DNA of 30,000 nucleotides from Mesostigma viride (GCA_009746045.1 RPFO01000034.1:946786-976785), one strand, 5' to 3'. Counted from the first letter of the stretch, positions 10,280 through 19,511 are shown. Translations and numbers: made by a program. Notes: generated by a model not told the origin, from the sequence alone.

Positions 10280-11370
10280 TGCGGGCACCCCAATTTAGGC
10301 ACAACTAGGCATTTCAGGCTATTTTTGGCATACCTGGGTCACCTTAACTGTTATATGGAAATAAACTAACACCCATTTCACCGGAAAAACAACATTCTCG
10401 AGTTCCTAGGACGGGCAACCTCTGCTGCGTGGGCAACAACAACATAAGTTTTCTGCATGTTCCCATCAGCTGCTATCTACAGTGCCGTAAGCGGAACCGC
10501 CCACACAACAACAACAACAACAACAAACAAGGACGGGCAACTCACAACAGTAGCGATTAGCGATTAGCGAAGCGGCGCTCCTCAGCTGCCCGCAGTCAAA
10601 ATCGCAAAACGTGATTACAACTTGAGCCTGTACGAGGCACGAGTCCACACTCCACAACGCCGCGACACCCAGGGCAAGCGAGAGAAAATTGATGTGAAAT
10701 TTGGGCGAAGGGCCGAGGCGTCCGAGCGCGATATGACCCAAGCTCTAAGTACTGTAAATATCTTAGCTTTATTCGTCCGATTGGCAGTTCTCTGCCGTGT
10801 TGCGCATGTTAGGAATGGGTAAGTGCCCAGCTAATTGCATTCAATAATTGCGGTACCTACTGAAGTACTGGTCTAGTTCGAGACTTTTTGTAAGCTTGCA
10901 TGATTAGTTAAAATCTGAATTGTGGGTCGGAATAGAGCAACCGAATGCGCATTACGAAACCTTGTTGTCATCACCTAACCACGAGAAACGTCAATGCTAA
11001 CTTAACACTCGGTTGCAGTTTGTTGCTGTCATCCCGAATATGTAGCCTCAAGTGTACTGCATGGCGGGGCGGGCCGGACCTTCATGTCAACAACATTAAA
11101 TTGTGGAAGCCCCCCGGGCTCCCCTGGGATCCATGTAGAGCAATTTGGCTAGATAGGGGCAATTGTACTGATGGGACAGCTTAGGCATCATATTGCACGT
11201 CTTGGCACTGCCAGACTTATTATAAAGCATATTATAATTGGAGAGGCTGCCAAGCCGGCCGGGCGTGCCTGGCGAAATCATGACGACGTCCTGGGCCATG
11301 CCCGCCGAGCTTCCCCAGGAAGGGGTCGCCCCGGAGCTAGGTGCCCAGGCGTGCATCGTTCAGGGGACAG
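10280..11370. other. Non-coding stretch with (CAA)n
   Basis: This holds the probable 3' UTR of the LINE fragment (AATAAA near 10360), a (CAA)n microsatellite at 10502-10530 and a GCGATTA triplication near 10554. The part near 11085-11150 faintly resembles 14755-14820 (GTCAACAACATTAA...GGGCTCCC against GTAAACAACAAACT...GGGCTCCC), so it is probably a further dispersed repeat. No gene is supported. Confidence 0.4.
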
Positions 11371-12329
11371 TTAACGTTCGGGGGAACGCCTCGAAACACA
11401 ATACTCCATGAGCGCATCATGCAGTTGCATGTTAATTTTTGCATAGGCGTGAGCGAATTGGTTCCTGCATCCAATGTGCTGCATGGCTTTGACCGCTGTT
11501 TTAATTTCGATGATGAGCTCCTTAGGGTTCTGAAGCGTAGCAGCGTAGGTGGGCTTGGCAGGGGTGGTGGATCGAGGCGGCGAGTTGAATTCAGTGCTGG
11601 AGCTGTTGCATCGGAAGCTGCTGCTGCAGCAGTGCTGCTGCTGCTGGTGCCCCATGCGTGCCGCCGGCCCGGCTTGAATGTTGGTGATGGCGCATTAGAT
11701 CATTGGAGGTCTCGGCAGTCGACGGTGGGCCGGATGCAGGGCGTGGTTATGGGCGAGGTATGTGCATGGTTGTGGACGGGGGCCGATGGCAGCATCGAGG
11801 AGGGCGGGGATGTGATCAAAGCAGGCTTGGGCGACTTCAACATCGGCGGCCCGACGGCGATGGCGATGGCTGCGGCGGCAGTGATGACCGTCGACGCCCA
11901 CATCCCGGGAGGCCACGATGAAGGCCTCCAGGGCACATGTCGGAAACACGGGTGCAGGTAAACCAGACTGCAAGGCAGACGTCGCGGTCCCTAGGGTTGA
12001 GGTGGTGGAAATCCGCAAGTTTGGTAATCTGGCCAGCTGGACAGCGCAATCGCACCCTTTCTCGGCAGCCAGTTTCAGGATGGTAATGGCAGCAGCATGT
12101 GGCAGGCAAAACATGTCTGATGGCCAGTTTCCAGGCAAGACTTATTGCAGCGGCTTCCTCAGCGGAAATGGCCTCCACTCCAGCGGTGGAGTGGAGCGGT
12201 CGGATGCACACAGTGGCATCCGGCATATTGTGTGAGGGGGTAGCCAACTTTCGAAGCCATGGCTTCATCAGCAAGTTGGTGCAGGGCCGCTGACGCTTGG
12301 GATTGCTGGGATGAATCGAATTCCGCCAT
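11371..12329 (-). pseudogene. Frame-broken open region, possible retroelement gag/ORF1
   Basis: On the minus strand a plausible start (MAEFDSSQQSQASAALHQLA) lies at 12329. The coding signal then hops between frames: ISAEEAAAISLAWKLAIRH near 12170, then AAAITILKLAAEKGCDCAVQ near 12060, and finally TYAATLQNPKELIIEIKTAV ending in a stop near 11371. The middle is Pro/His/Arg-rich. The SAEEAAAISLAWKLA stretch recalls an RNase H-like helix and the end recalls gag/ORF1 proteins, but neither is firm. Shortly upstream, 12402-12418 matches the leader of the LINE ORF1 at 17055, which supports a retroelement origin. Function is unknown; several frameshifts or unrecognised introns would be needed. Confidence 0.35.
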
Positions 12330-12418
12330 ATCGAGCTGAAAAGATCGAAGTTCAAAGCAGGCAGGTGTTGATAGCTTGCGAAATCTGGGGTGATAGCTGC
12401 AGAAAATTATATCAGCAT

Positions 12419-12446
12419 TAACTAACTAATTAATTAATTAGTTAGG
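12419..12446. repeat. TAATTAAT-type palindromic AT tract
   Basis: The stretch TTAACTAACTAATTAATTAA and its continuation is a near-palindrome. Similar TTAATTAA tracts occur near 13188, 15240, 19148, 19520, 19898 and 21088, usually at edges of dispersed repeats, so they probably mark element ends or preferred target sites. Confidence 0.5.
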
Positions 12447-12582
12447 AACATAACTCTAGTCGCTCTACACGTAAGCCAGCCATAATTTCAATGCACAAGG
12501 ATGCACATTTCCATCACCATTCATCTTCATCATCCTGAGTGACTCGAACACGCGGACAAGATAACGGCAGGCTCGAGCTACC

Positions 12583-12631
12583 ATGGTCCGGATTCTCCCG
12601 ATTTCTGGCCTGCGCTGGTTGTCTCCTTGAT
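12583..12631 (-). mobile_element. Short dispersed insertion, long form (49 bp)
   Basis: On the minus strand it begins ATCAAGGAGACAACCAGC, continues GCAGGCCAGAAATCG and ends at ATGGTCC on the plus strand. The same 49 bp occur at 21106-21154. Here it directly abuts the first bases (AACTCCGTTGGGAG) of a CCGTTGGGAG-family repeat. Confidence 0.6.
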
Positions 12632-12950
12632 AACTCCGTTGGGAGTATATGTAGCACATAGCCCTGAGACGGGGCATATGGCCTATAATACACTCTTGGC
12701 TACTTCCTGCAGGTGGGGGAATGTAAACTGCCACCTACATTGGGTGCACAAAAGGGCACCGGCACCACCATGATCTATCAAGCACAAAGGGGGCCCGTCA
12801 TGGGGTGGAAGATCAGCATGGCTATACAGGAGCTAGGGCATGGCTTCTCAGCAGAGAGTAGCTCTCTGCGTGGGCACAGCATAACCAAATAAAGCTAGGC
12901 ATCATCTGGTGGGTGGCGCGTCATGGGCACACATGTACATGACTAAATAA
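12632..12950 (+). repeat. CCGTTGGGAG repeat family, copy a
   Basis: It begins AACTCCGTTGGGAGTATATG and continues with TAGCACATAGCCC, GGGCATATGGC, AAGATCAGCATGGCTATAC, GAGCTAGGGCATGGCTTCTC and AATAAAGCTAGGCATCATCT. No ORF is present. Copies share length and order with those at 13210, 13492 and (inverted) 20787. It could be a SINE/MITE or a LINE 3' tail; no clear terminal inverted repeat is seen. Confidence 0.75.
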
Positions 12951-13002
12951 TGTTCATGAGTCAGCTGGTATGGTGCCTCATGATCAGAATGTACAAGGCC
13001 AC

Positions 13003-13186
13003 GGTCTAACTATTCTACACTACTACTGCTGTATTCCCCTAAGCTGGGGCGTCTGGAGTCGCTGGGGCCGCGGTTGTCGCGGGGATCGCGTGCCAGGGCT
13101 TGTGGCCGACGTAGATGGCCGCCCCCTTCCAGTACACTGGCTGCCCAGCCTTGGTCTGCGCCGGAGCTGGAGGTAGGTCGGCCATA
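13003..13186 (-). pseudogene. LINE ORF1 3'-end fragment
   Basis: This is nearly identical to 15573-15752, the 3' end of the ORF1 at 15616-17055. It includes the downstream GGCCACGGTCTA...CTACTACTGCTGTATTCCCC stretch and the codons for the final ~50 residues. It is cut off at GGTAGGTCGGCCATA, where a TTAATTAA tract begins. Short open frames on the plus strand here are shadows. Confidence 0.8.
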
Positions 13187-13209
13187 ATTAATTAATTAAT
13201 TAATTATCA

Positions 13210-13467
13210 ACATCACTCCGTTGGGAGTAGATGTAGCACATAGCCCTGAGAAGGGGCATATGGCTTTTAATACATTCTAGGCTACTTCATGCAAGGGTGG
13301 GAATGTAAGCTACCCCTGCTCTAGGTGCACCAGGGCACCTGCACCCTCATGGTCTATCACGCTATGCCCGGGTAAGGGGGGAGCATGCCTGTGAGGGAGG
13401 AAGATCATCATGGCTATACAAGAGCTAGGGCATGGCTTCTCGACAGAGAGCATCTCTCTGCATGGCA
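13210..13467 (+). repeat. CCGTTGGGAG repeat family, copy b
   Basis: It begins CATCACTCCGTTGGGAGTAG after a (TTAA)n tract and ends at GCATCTCTCTGCATGGCATTG. It keeps the uninterrupted GGGGCATATGGCTTTTAATA segment (near 13252), which serves as the unfilled counterpart of the short insertion at 21004. Confidence 0.75.
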
Positions 13468-13491
13468 TTGAATTGAATTGAATTTAATTGT

Positions 13492-13838
13492 AACATAACT
13501 CCGTTGGGAGTATATGTAGCACATAGCCCTTGAGAGGGGGCATATGGCCTATCATACATCCTAAGCTACTTCCTGCAAGGGTGGGGATGTAAAGGACCCT
13601 TGCTCTAGGTGCACCAGGGCACGTGCATCCCCATGATCTTCAAGCTATGCCCAGCGAAGGGGGAGCCTGTCATGGGGGGGAAGATCAGCATAGCTATACA
13701 AAAAGCTAGGGCATGGCGTCTCAGCAGAGAGTTACTCCCTGCATGGGCACAACATAACTAAATAAAGCTAGGCATCATCTGGAGTGTGGCTCATCATAGG
13801 CACACATGTACATGATTAAATAAAGCGCGTGGCTTAGC
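13492..13838 (+). repeat. CCGTTGGGAG repeat family, copy c
   Basis: It begins AACATAACTCCGTTGGGAG, preceded by GAATTGAATTGAATT as at 19600-19620. It runs through AATAAAGCTAGGCATCATCT to ATTAAATAAAGCG, as in copy a. It is non-coding. Confidence 0.75.
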
Positions 13839-13869
13839 TGGGATAGGGCCTCTAGGAGGCGTACATCAG

Positions 13870-14035
13870 TGAACGCCAATACGCCGTATAATACGGTAAA
13901 TACGCCGTATTATACAATACGGCGGGGTTTGGCGTACTAACGTACTAGAAATACGGCGTATTGCGTTCTCAACGCCAATACGGCGCATAATACGTATTTT
14001 TCGCGTATTATACGGCGCCCGGCTCCGGAATTTGG
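13870..14035. repeat. TACG-rich palindromic block, left
   Basis: Dense, overlapping inverted motifs such as ATACGCCGTATAATACGG, GTATTATACAATACGGCG and CGCGTATTATACGGCG. The composition (CGTATTATACG) is unlike the flanks. A related block lies at 15467-15545. Confidence 0.7.
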
Positions 14036-14039
14036 CGCC

Positions 14040-15220
14040 AGAGCTAGTTTTGGCGTTGCTGACCTAGGCAGGTACGCAGCCTGAACCGTACTTGGGGAGT
14101 ACGGGCCTACGGTTGGTCCCGCTTGTCATCTCTGCCAGTTGACGGCGTGGGTAAACGATGGCAAAACGAGACCGACTTGCATAAATATGATAGTTGACCT
14201 CCGCGGCCATGGAGGTGCAGAAATCTGACTGGTATGGGAGCATGGCTTGACATTTTGAACTGCAATTTTGCAGGCATGATCCATAGGTCCTAAACAGCGT
14301 ATATCATTGGCAGGCAACGCCTGGGTGTGCGCAGATATGTCTCGACCCTATGCTCGGTGCAGCAACCTCGTTTGATCAGCGACCAGGTCGGTCGCCGTGC
14401 ATGTGCTAACTGTTACTAGGCGGGAAATAAGTCGATACGTTTGTACGCGGATAGATGTGTAAAATATATTGCTGACATGTTTTATTGGCGACGACGGCCA
14501 GGAAAGCGGCTCGCAGCTACATCGATGAGGTGGGCATCCGGCTACCTCCAGCAAGGAAGGTAATTAATCTGCGGTTTTGATCTGGTATGTGCTATCCTGT
14601 TCACGTTTTATTGCATACTGTATCAAGGTTTTGGGTCGAATCGTATACCTATCAATAAGTTCATGGTTGTAATAAGGAATTAGTTCAATTAGCAATCTAT
14701 ATACCATGCAGTGGATGAGTATCACACTTCATGACCTTTATGTAAACAACAAACTGTCGACACCCCCTAGGGCTCCCCCAGAATAGATTCTAGCCAGCTG
14801 TCTAGAAGAGGGCAATCGACATAGCTTTTACATTATAGCATGACTTGCCATGTATTTCTCGAGCATAGTATACTGATCTAGCCCCAACGGCTTAGAGTAG
14901 CCCCAACGGTTTAGAGTGGCATGAACGCAATCACATTAGCCCAGCCATGGCTCAGCGTGGCCATTTGCTTATGCCTTAGCAGACGCCCGTTGAGCCCACT
15001 TCACCTTTCTTGTACAGCATCAGCTATGCTTCAGCCTACCTCTGGTATCGTTAATAATGGTTGTCCCACAGTGATGCGCCCCGGCCCCGTGATGTGGATA
15101 GAGCGCTCGATGTGGCCTGCCCACCGACTGGTGGGCGGTGGCAGTGAGAGAAGCTAGGGCGCCCTCCCTCCCTCTCATTGTGTACAGGGGTTGAAGGTTC
15201 CTCTACTTTGTATTGGCACC
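14040..15220. other. No convincing gene; minor repeats
   Basis: No supported CDS. TAGCCCCAACGG(C/T)TTAGAG occurs twice, 20 bp apart, at about 14879-14918. On the minus strand near 15055-15135, GWAGHIERS resembles the W-x-GH-x2-R motif found after LINE RT domains, but there is too little to call a fragment. The sequence near 14755-14820 resembles 11085-11150. Confidence 0.35.
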
Positions 15221-15239
15221 CACGTGACGCAGTCACGTG
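15221..15239. repeat. CACGTGAC-GCA-GTCACGTG palindrome
   Basis: Two G-box cores (CACGTG) form perfect 8-bp arms around a 3-bp spacer. The same 19-mer is at 19540-19558 and 19874-19892, and a decayed one is at 23341-23359. It is followed by a TTAATTAA-type tract, as in the 19-kb copies, so it looks like the terminus of a repeat element. Confidence 0.75.
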
Positions 15240-15466
15240 ATAATTAACTAATTAATAAATTAATTACACTTCATACAATTGATGAGACAACCAAGTGAGT
15301 GTCAAACGGCTACCGGCGACCTCTACGTGCATTGTATTGTTTTTCATCAAGATTGAGACATTAGCTAGAGTTTTTGAGAGGCACGCCCATGGGATAAACA
15401 CCTTAGAATATTTTATCCTAATTGAAAATCCACTTTTCCGGTCAAAAAACCACTTTTTTTTTTTTG

Positions 15467-15545
15467 GCGTATAATACGCGTATAATACGCGTATAATACG
15501 GCAATACGCAATACGCCGAGGTTTTGCCGTATTGCCGTATTGCCG
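15467..15545. repeat. TACG-rich palindromic block, right
   Basis: GCGTATAATACGCGTATAAT and (GCCGTATT)n follow a poly-T run at 15450-15464. It resembles the block at 13870-14035, and the two bracket ~1.4 kb without genes. Confidence 0.7.
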
Positions 15546-15615
15546 TACTGGCTCACACTGCGTACATGTACATGGCCACGGTCTATCTATTCTACACTAC
15601 TACTGCTGTATTCCC

Positions 15616-17055
15616 CTAAGCTGGGGCGCCTGGAGTCGCTGGGGCCGCGGGGGTCGCCTGCCAGGGCTTGTGGCCGACGTAGATGGCCGCCCCCTTCCAG
15701 TACACCGGCTGGCCCGCCTTGGTCTGCCGGAGCTGGAGGTAGGTCGGCCATAGCTCCCGTCGCCGTTGTTGCTGCGCCAGGGTCAGGTCGTCATCAAGGG
15801 TGAAGAGAGTCTTCTCGAGCCGCTTGCGGCGTCTGAGAAAAGAAATCTTGTCCGCCGGGGTCTTAAAGGTGAGAAGGAGCGGGGGCGGCCCTGCCTTACC
15901 CCGCGCGCGGGGAAGGCGGTGGGCGGCCAGCTCGATCTCACCAGTAAGGCCCATGCGATCAAGGATTTCTCTCTCAAAAGCACGCGCAAGCTTCTCGGAA
16001 TTCTCACCTTCCTCCATCTTGAGATTCTTGACAATGACGTTAAGGCTGCGCTTGAGGTCGCGGAGGTCAAGCGTCTGCCGCTGGAGCTGTGCTGCGACGG
16101 CGGAGGTGGTGGAGGTGGTGTGCTGCTTAAGCATGTCCGCCCAGGTCGTGATGGGAGGAGCATCGCCGGCCAGGCCAGCAGGGGCTGGCTTGGCGGCAAT
16201 GTCCTTCACCGCCTGGGCGGTGAGGCCGGCGGTGTTCTGCAGGACCTCGATGGCGATTGCGTTGTCTTTAAGACGCTGGTCGATTTCACGGAGCTGGGCG
16301 GTGATGGCGTCGGAGGTGGGGGTGGTGGCGGTGGAGGAGGCGAGGAGGGTGGCGGTGGCGGTGGGGATGGTGGAGAGGAGGGGGAGCTCGGCAGCCAGCG
16401 TGCTGCCCATGGCCGCCACATCTGCAGCGATGGGGGCCACGTGCTGCTCGAGGGCCTCCTTGAGGAGTGAGCGGATGGAGGATTCGGTTAAGGTGGTGGT
16501 GAGGGGCTTTGGGGGCCAAAGCTCCTCGATGGAGCGTCCAAGGAGGGAAAAGAGGGCGTATTGCTGGAGGTGGGGGCGGCGGGCGTTGAGGACGTCCTTG
16601 CCGAAATGGCGCCTCTGGAGGAAGGCATTGACAAGGCGACCTTGGTGGGAAAGCTGCTTGCACAGTTCTAGAAGAGAGGCATGCGTCCCGAAAAACACAT
16701 GGCCCAGGATGCGATCGGGTGTAAGCTTGTCAAAATAGCCGGGCTGGCTGGCGTCAAAGTCGTACTCATCCAGCAGCCCGTCAGAGCGACTGCGCTTGGG
16801 TTCGGGCGACGCTGCTGGCGATGCGGGCGCAGCAGGGGGCTGGACGACCACTAGAGCTTGGCAAGTGGCGCCGCTGCCTTCTGGGCCGGTGGGCGAAGCT
16901 GCAGCCGAAGCTGCAGACGTATTTTCATTGCCGAGCGCAGCCGTCAGGCTGCGTTGCACGTCGGTGGGCGTTTGCTCATCGTATATTGCGTAATAGCGTC
17001 GGAAAATTATATCAGCATGTGCGTCTAAGAAAGACGAAGCGATTGTGATATTCAC
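15616..17055 (-). CDS. LINE (non-LTR retrotransposon) ORF1-like protein
   Basis: A 479-residue frame runs from ATG at 17055 to TAG at 15616-15618. The N-terminal third holds an Ala/Pro/Ser-rich, low-complexity stretch (residues ~45-95). The middle (~190-320) is helical and probably coiled-coil, with repeated Leu/Ala patterns. Residues ~330-465 look like the RRM/C-terminal RNA-binding region of LINE ORF1 proteins: LKRSLNVIVKNLKMEEG, then AHRLPRARGKAGPPPLLLTF, then TLDDDLTLAQQQRRRELWP. Such proteins coat the element's RNA and act as chaperones in the RNP. No ORF2 follows, so this is an ORF1-only or truncated element. Partial copies of the same 3' part lie at 13003-13186 and 20327-20640. Long frames on the plus strand over this interval are shadows. 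Confidence 0.75.
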   Translation of the reverse strand: MNITIASSFLDAHADIIFRRYYAIYDEQTPTDVQRSLTAALGNENTSAASAAASPTGPEGSGATCQALVVVQPPAAPASPAASPEPKRSRSDGLLDEYDFDASQPGYFDKLTPDRILGHVFFGTHASLLELCKQLSHQGRLVNAFLQRRHFGKDVLNARRPHLQQYALFSLLGRSIEELWPPKPLTTTLTESSIRSLLKEALEQHVAPIAADVAAMGSTLAAELPLLSTIPTATATLLASSTATTPTSDAITAQLREIDQRLKDNAIAIEVLQNTAGLTAQAVKDIAAKPAPAGLAGDAPPITTWADMLKQHTTSTTSAVAAQLQRQTLDLRDLKRSLNVIVKNLKMEEGENSEKLARAFEREILDRMGLTGEIELAAHRLPRARGKAGPPPLLLTFKTPADKISFLRRRKRLEKTLFTLDDDLTLAQQQRRRELWPTYLQLRQTKAGQPVYWKGAAIYVGHKPWQATPAAPATPGAPA

Positions 17056-17100
17056 AGCTGAATTCGGTGCTCAAATGAGAAAGTTATGAGCTCCGACAGC
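17009..17100 (-). other. Leader segment shared with other LINE remnants
   Basis: ATATCAGCATGTGCGTC...AAAGACGA...GAAAGTTATGAGC matches, with divergence, 22119-22205, which precedes the RT pseudogene. GAAAATTATATCAGCAT (17002-17018) is also identical to 12402-12418, which precedes the broken ORF at 12329. The three coding regions downstream differ. Confidence 0.5.
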
Positions 17101-17162
17101 CATGGCTACCTCGTGGCTCGTGGCTCGTGGCTCGAGGCCCTCTGCATGGCATAGCATGGCTA

Positions 17163-17176
17163 AATATATATACCAG
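17163..17176. repeat. 14-bp direct repeat, left (probable TSD)
   Basis: AATATATATACCAG occurs here and at 19012-19025, exactly at the outer edges of the three-copy LINE 3'-end cluster. Confidence 0.5.
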
Positions 17177-17675
17177 TTTCGGTGGCGCGGCCCTTGGCTC
17201 TTAGCCACGTGGCTGGGGCCTCCCTCACGGCAGGTTACACGGCGGACCGGGCGGAGCAGGCCAAGCTCCTGGCCTACGGCGACGTCGGGCACCATCGTGT
17301 GGTGCCCTTTGTCCTGGAGGAGTTTGGGGCCATGGGGCCCCTGACCTCCGCCTTCTTCAAGGAGTGTTGCCGGCTCCGGGAGGACCGGCTGGACCTGGAG
17401 GGCCAGCGGGCCCCATGGTCGGCGCGGACCTGGACGTCATATTGGCGTCAGCGCTTGTCGGTGGCGCTGACTCGGGCCATGGCTGACATCATGCTCCGCC
17501 GTACGCGGGCTGATTTTGCGGTGCAGCAGGGCTATTAGGTTCCTCCCGTTAGGCGTTTCCATTGGTCTTATCGTAGTATAGAGCTTTGACATGGCTCTGT
17601 ATATAGGTTTATAGCTGGGCGTTTGCTTTGGTTTGAGTGATTTCACTCTGCTGTAAGTAATTATATTTTTAATAT
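17177..17675 (+). pseudogene. LINE 3' end, copy A (C-terminal nuclease-like domain)
   Basis: It encodes the last ~119 residues of a LINE ORF2 (open 17182-17538, stop TAG). ARPLALSHVAGASLTAGYTA, then KLLAYGDVGHHRVVPFVLEE, and an FFKECCRLREDR stretch match copies B and C. It is cut at GTTTCGGTGGCGCGG, so the catalytic Asp-containing part seen in copy B is missing. The 3' UTR lacks a 7-bp AAGTACG present in B and C. It forms the left arm of a ~500-bp inverted repeat centred at 17675/17676. Confidence 0.75.
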
Positions 17676-18487
17676 ATATTAAAAATATAATTACTTACAG
17701 CAGAGTGAAATCACTCAAACCAAAGCAAACGCCCAGCTATAAACCTATATACAGAGCCATGTCAAAGCTCTATACTACGAAGTACGATAAGACCAATGGA
17801 AACGCCTAACGGGAGGAACCTAATAGCCCTGCTGCACCGCAAAATCAGCCCGCGTACGGCGGAGCATGATGTCCGCCATGGCCCGAGTCAGCGCCACCGA
17901 CAAGCGCTGACGCCAATATGACGTCCAGGTCCGCGCCGACCATGGGGCCCGCTGGCCCTCCAGGTCCAGCCGGTCCTCCCGGAGCCGGCAACACTCCTTG
18001 AAGAAGGCGGAGGTCAGGGGCCCCATGGCCCCAAACTCCTCCAGGACAAAGGGCACCACACGATGGTGCCCGACGTCGCCGTAGGCCAGGAGCTTGGCCC
18101 GCTCCGCCCGGTCCGCCGTGTAACCTGCCGTGAGGGAGGCCCCAGCCACGTGGCTAAGAGCCAAGGGCCGCGCCACCGAAACGTCAATAAGCAGATGCCG
18201 GCCACCCCCCTCAAAGTCCAGCACCACGATGTCAGGCCGGTGGTTGGGGGAATAGAAGGCAGCGCCATCCGCATCCTCGGACCGGATGTTCGCGTGGGGG
18301 AAAACCGACCGAATCATGGCGAGCACCACCGTCAGGAGGACAGTGTGCAAATACAAATACCAATTCTGATTCTGTTGGCCCCCCATGCAGGCAAGGTAGT
18401 GAGTCCCCGTGGGATCCAGCGGCTGCCCACAGCTACCACAAGGCCGCCCGGCCGGAACAAGAGGCTGCGGGGCAAATAGCTGGTGCT
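17676..18487 (-). pseudogene. LINE ORF2 C-terminus, copy B: CCHC knuckle + PD-(D/E)XK-like
   Basis: This is the longest of three copies, open from about 18486 to the TAG at 17820. In order: a zinc-knuckle-like C-x2-C...H-x3-C (CGSCGQPLDPTGTHYLAC), then a helical stretch, then RPDIVVLDFEGGGRHLLIDV, then the part shared with A and C. The spaced RPD and LIDV match a PD-(D/E)XK nuclease core, as in LINEs with restriction-like endonucleases; assignment to that class is inference. The RT itself is absent. The 3' UTR runs to an AT-rich tail ending in TATATATTAAAAATATAATT. Confidence 0.75.
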
Positions 18488-19004
18488 TTTTAATATATAT
18501 TAAAAATATAATTACTTACAGCAGAGTGAAATCACTCAAACCAAAGCAAACGCCCAGCTATAAACCTATATACAGAGCCATGTCAAAGCTCTATACTACG
18601 AAGTACGATAAGACCAATGGAAACGCCTAACGGGAGGAACCTAATAGCCCTGCTGCACCGCAAAATCAGCCCGCGTACGGCGGAGCATGATGTCCGCCAT
18701 GGCCCGAGTCAGCGCCACCGACAAGCGCTGACGCCAATATGACGTCCAGGTCCGCGCCGACCATGGGGCCCGCTGGCCCTCCAGGTCCAGCCGGTCCTCC
18801 CGGAGCCGGCAACACTCCTTGAAGAAGGCGGAGGTCAGGGGCCCCATGGCCCCAAACTCCTCCAGGACAAAGGGCACCACACGATGGTGCCCGACGTCGC
18901 CGTAGGCCAGGAGCTTGGCCCGCTCCGCCCGGTCCGCCGTGTAACCTGCCGTGAGGGAGGCCCCAGCCACGTGGCTAAGAGCCAAGGGCCGCGCCACCGA
19001 AACG
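18488..19004 (-). pseudogene. LINE 3' end, copy C
   Basis: A direct repeat of the 3' part of copy B (17676-18183), near-identical, open from 18997 to a stop near 18641. It is truncated within two bases of the same point as copy A (CGTTTCGGTGG). Its AT-rich tail directly abuts the 5' end of copy B. Confidence 0.75.
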
Positions 19005-19011
19005 CTATTTT

Positions 19012-19025
19012 AATATATATACCAG
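19012..19025. repeat. 14-bp direct repeat, right (probable TSD)
   Basis: This is the second AATATATATACCAG; see 17163-17176. It is followed by GTAGTGTAGATTAGTAAGG, the 3'-flank sequence also found after the ORF1 fragment at 20640. Confidence 0.5.
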
Positions 19026-19158
19026 TAGTGTAGATTAGTAAGGCTTAGCCTAGCATGTGGCCCACGCGCATGTGCGCCCATAATGGCCCCCATGGATGAT
19101 GCCTTCAACATTTAGCCATGCTTTGTCTATAATGGGACCCCCATGGATGTTGCATTAA
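19025..19158 (+). repeat. ORF1-element 3' UTR fragment
   Basis: It is ~135 bp long and close to 20639-20776 (GTAGTGTAGATTAGTAAGGC, GCGCATGTGCGCCCATAATG, CCCCCATGGATG twice). The 20.6-kb copy directly follows an ORF1 fragment, so this is probably part of that element's 3' UTR. Confidence 0.55.
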
Positions 19159-19272
19159 TTAATTAGACTCGTGCTCCTGTTGGGGAGTCATGGAGCATAT
19201 TAACCCTGATGGATGGGGACACACTTGTAATCCTACCGGTCTGATCTAGCTACATGCAACATCAGGCCAACT

Positions 19273-19511
19273 CTAGTCTAAGCTCTCTACCCTATGGGAC
19301 CTGTCTGGCGTGTTTCCCGCGTGTTTGCAAACGCGGGCGCTTCCCCACGGGGGGGGGTGTTCATTGTCCTCTATGACCTGGGCCCACTTGGCCTTGTCCA
19401 TCATCTTGTTGTGATGAAGGAGACCACCCCCAAGTCTGTGGGGGCTCCGCATGTGACCGCGTATGGCATTCATAGCGATTCGGGCCGCGGTGCCCACAAC
19501 CCTGTAACTAA
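19273..19511 (-). pseudogene. Short LINE-like coding remnant in inverted repeat
   Basis: The minus frame contains GTAARIAMNAIRGHMRSPHR and MMDKAKWAQVIEDNE. The second resembles MIDKEKWAAICDKHL, which follows the RT in the 21.4-kb pseudogene. The 5' part recurs in opposite orientation at 19682-19795, so it is a remnant inside a foldback structure. Confidence 0.35.

Noticed and set aside
11341-11961. 206-codon plus-strand frame
   Set aside because: Low-complexity Gly/Ala/Val translation opposite better minus-strand coding fragments such as TYAATLQNPKELIIEIKTAV.
15766-16738. Long plus-strand frames of 234 and 312 codons
   Set aside because: Shadows of the minus-strand LINE ORF1: composition is Gly/Val- or Arg/Ser-rich with no motifs, while the minus frame shows ORF1 blocks.
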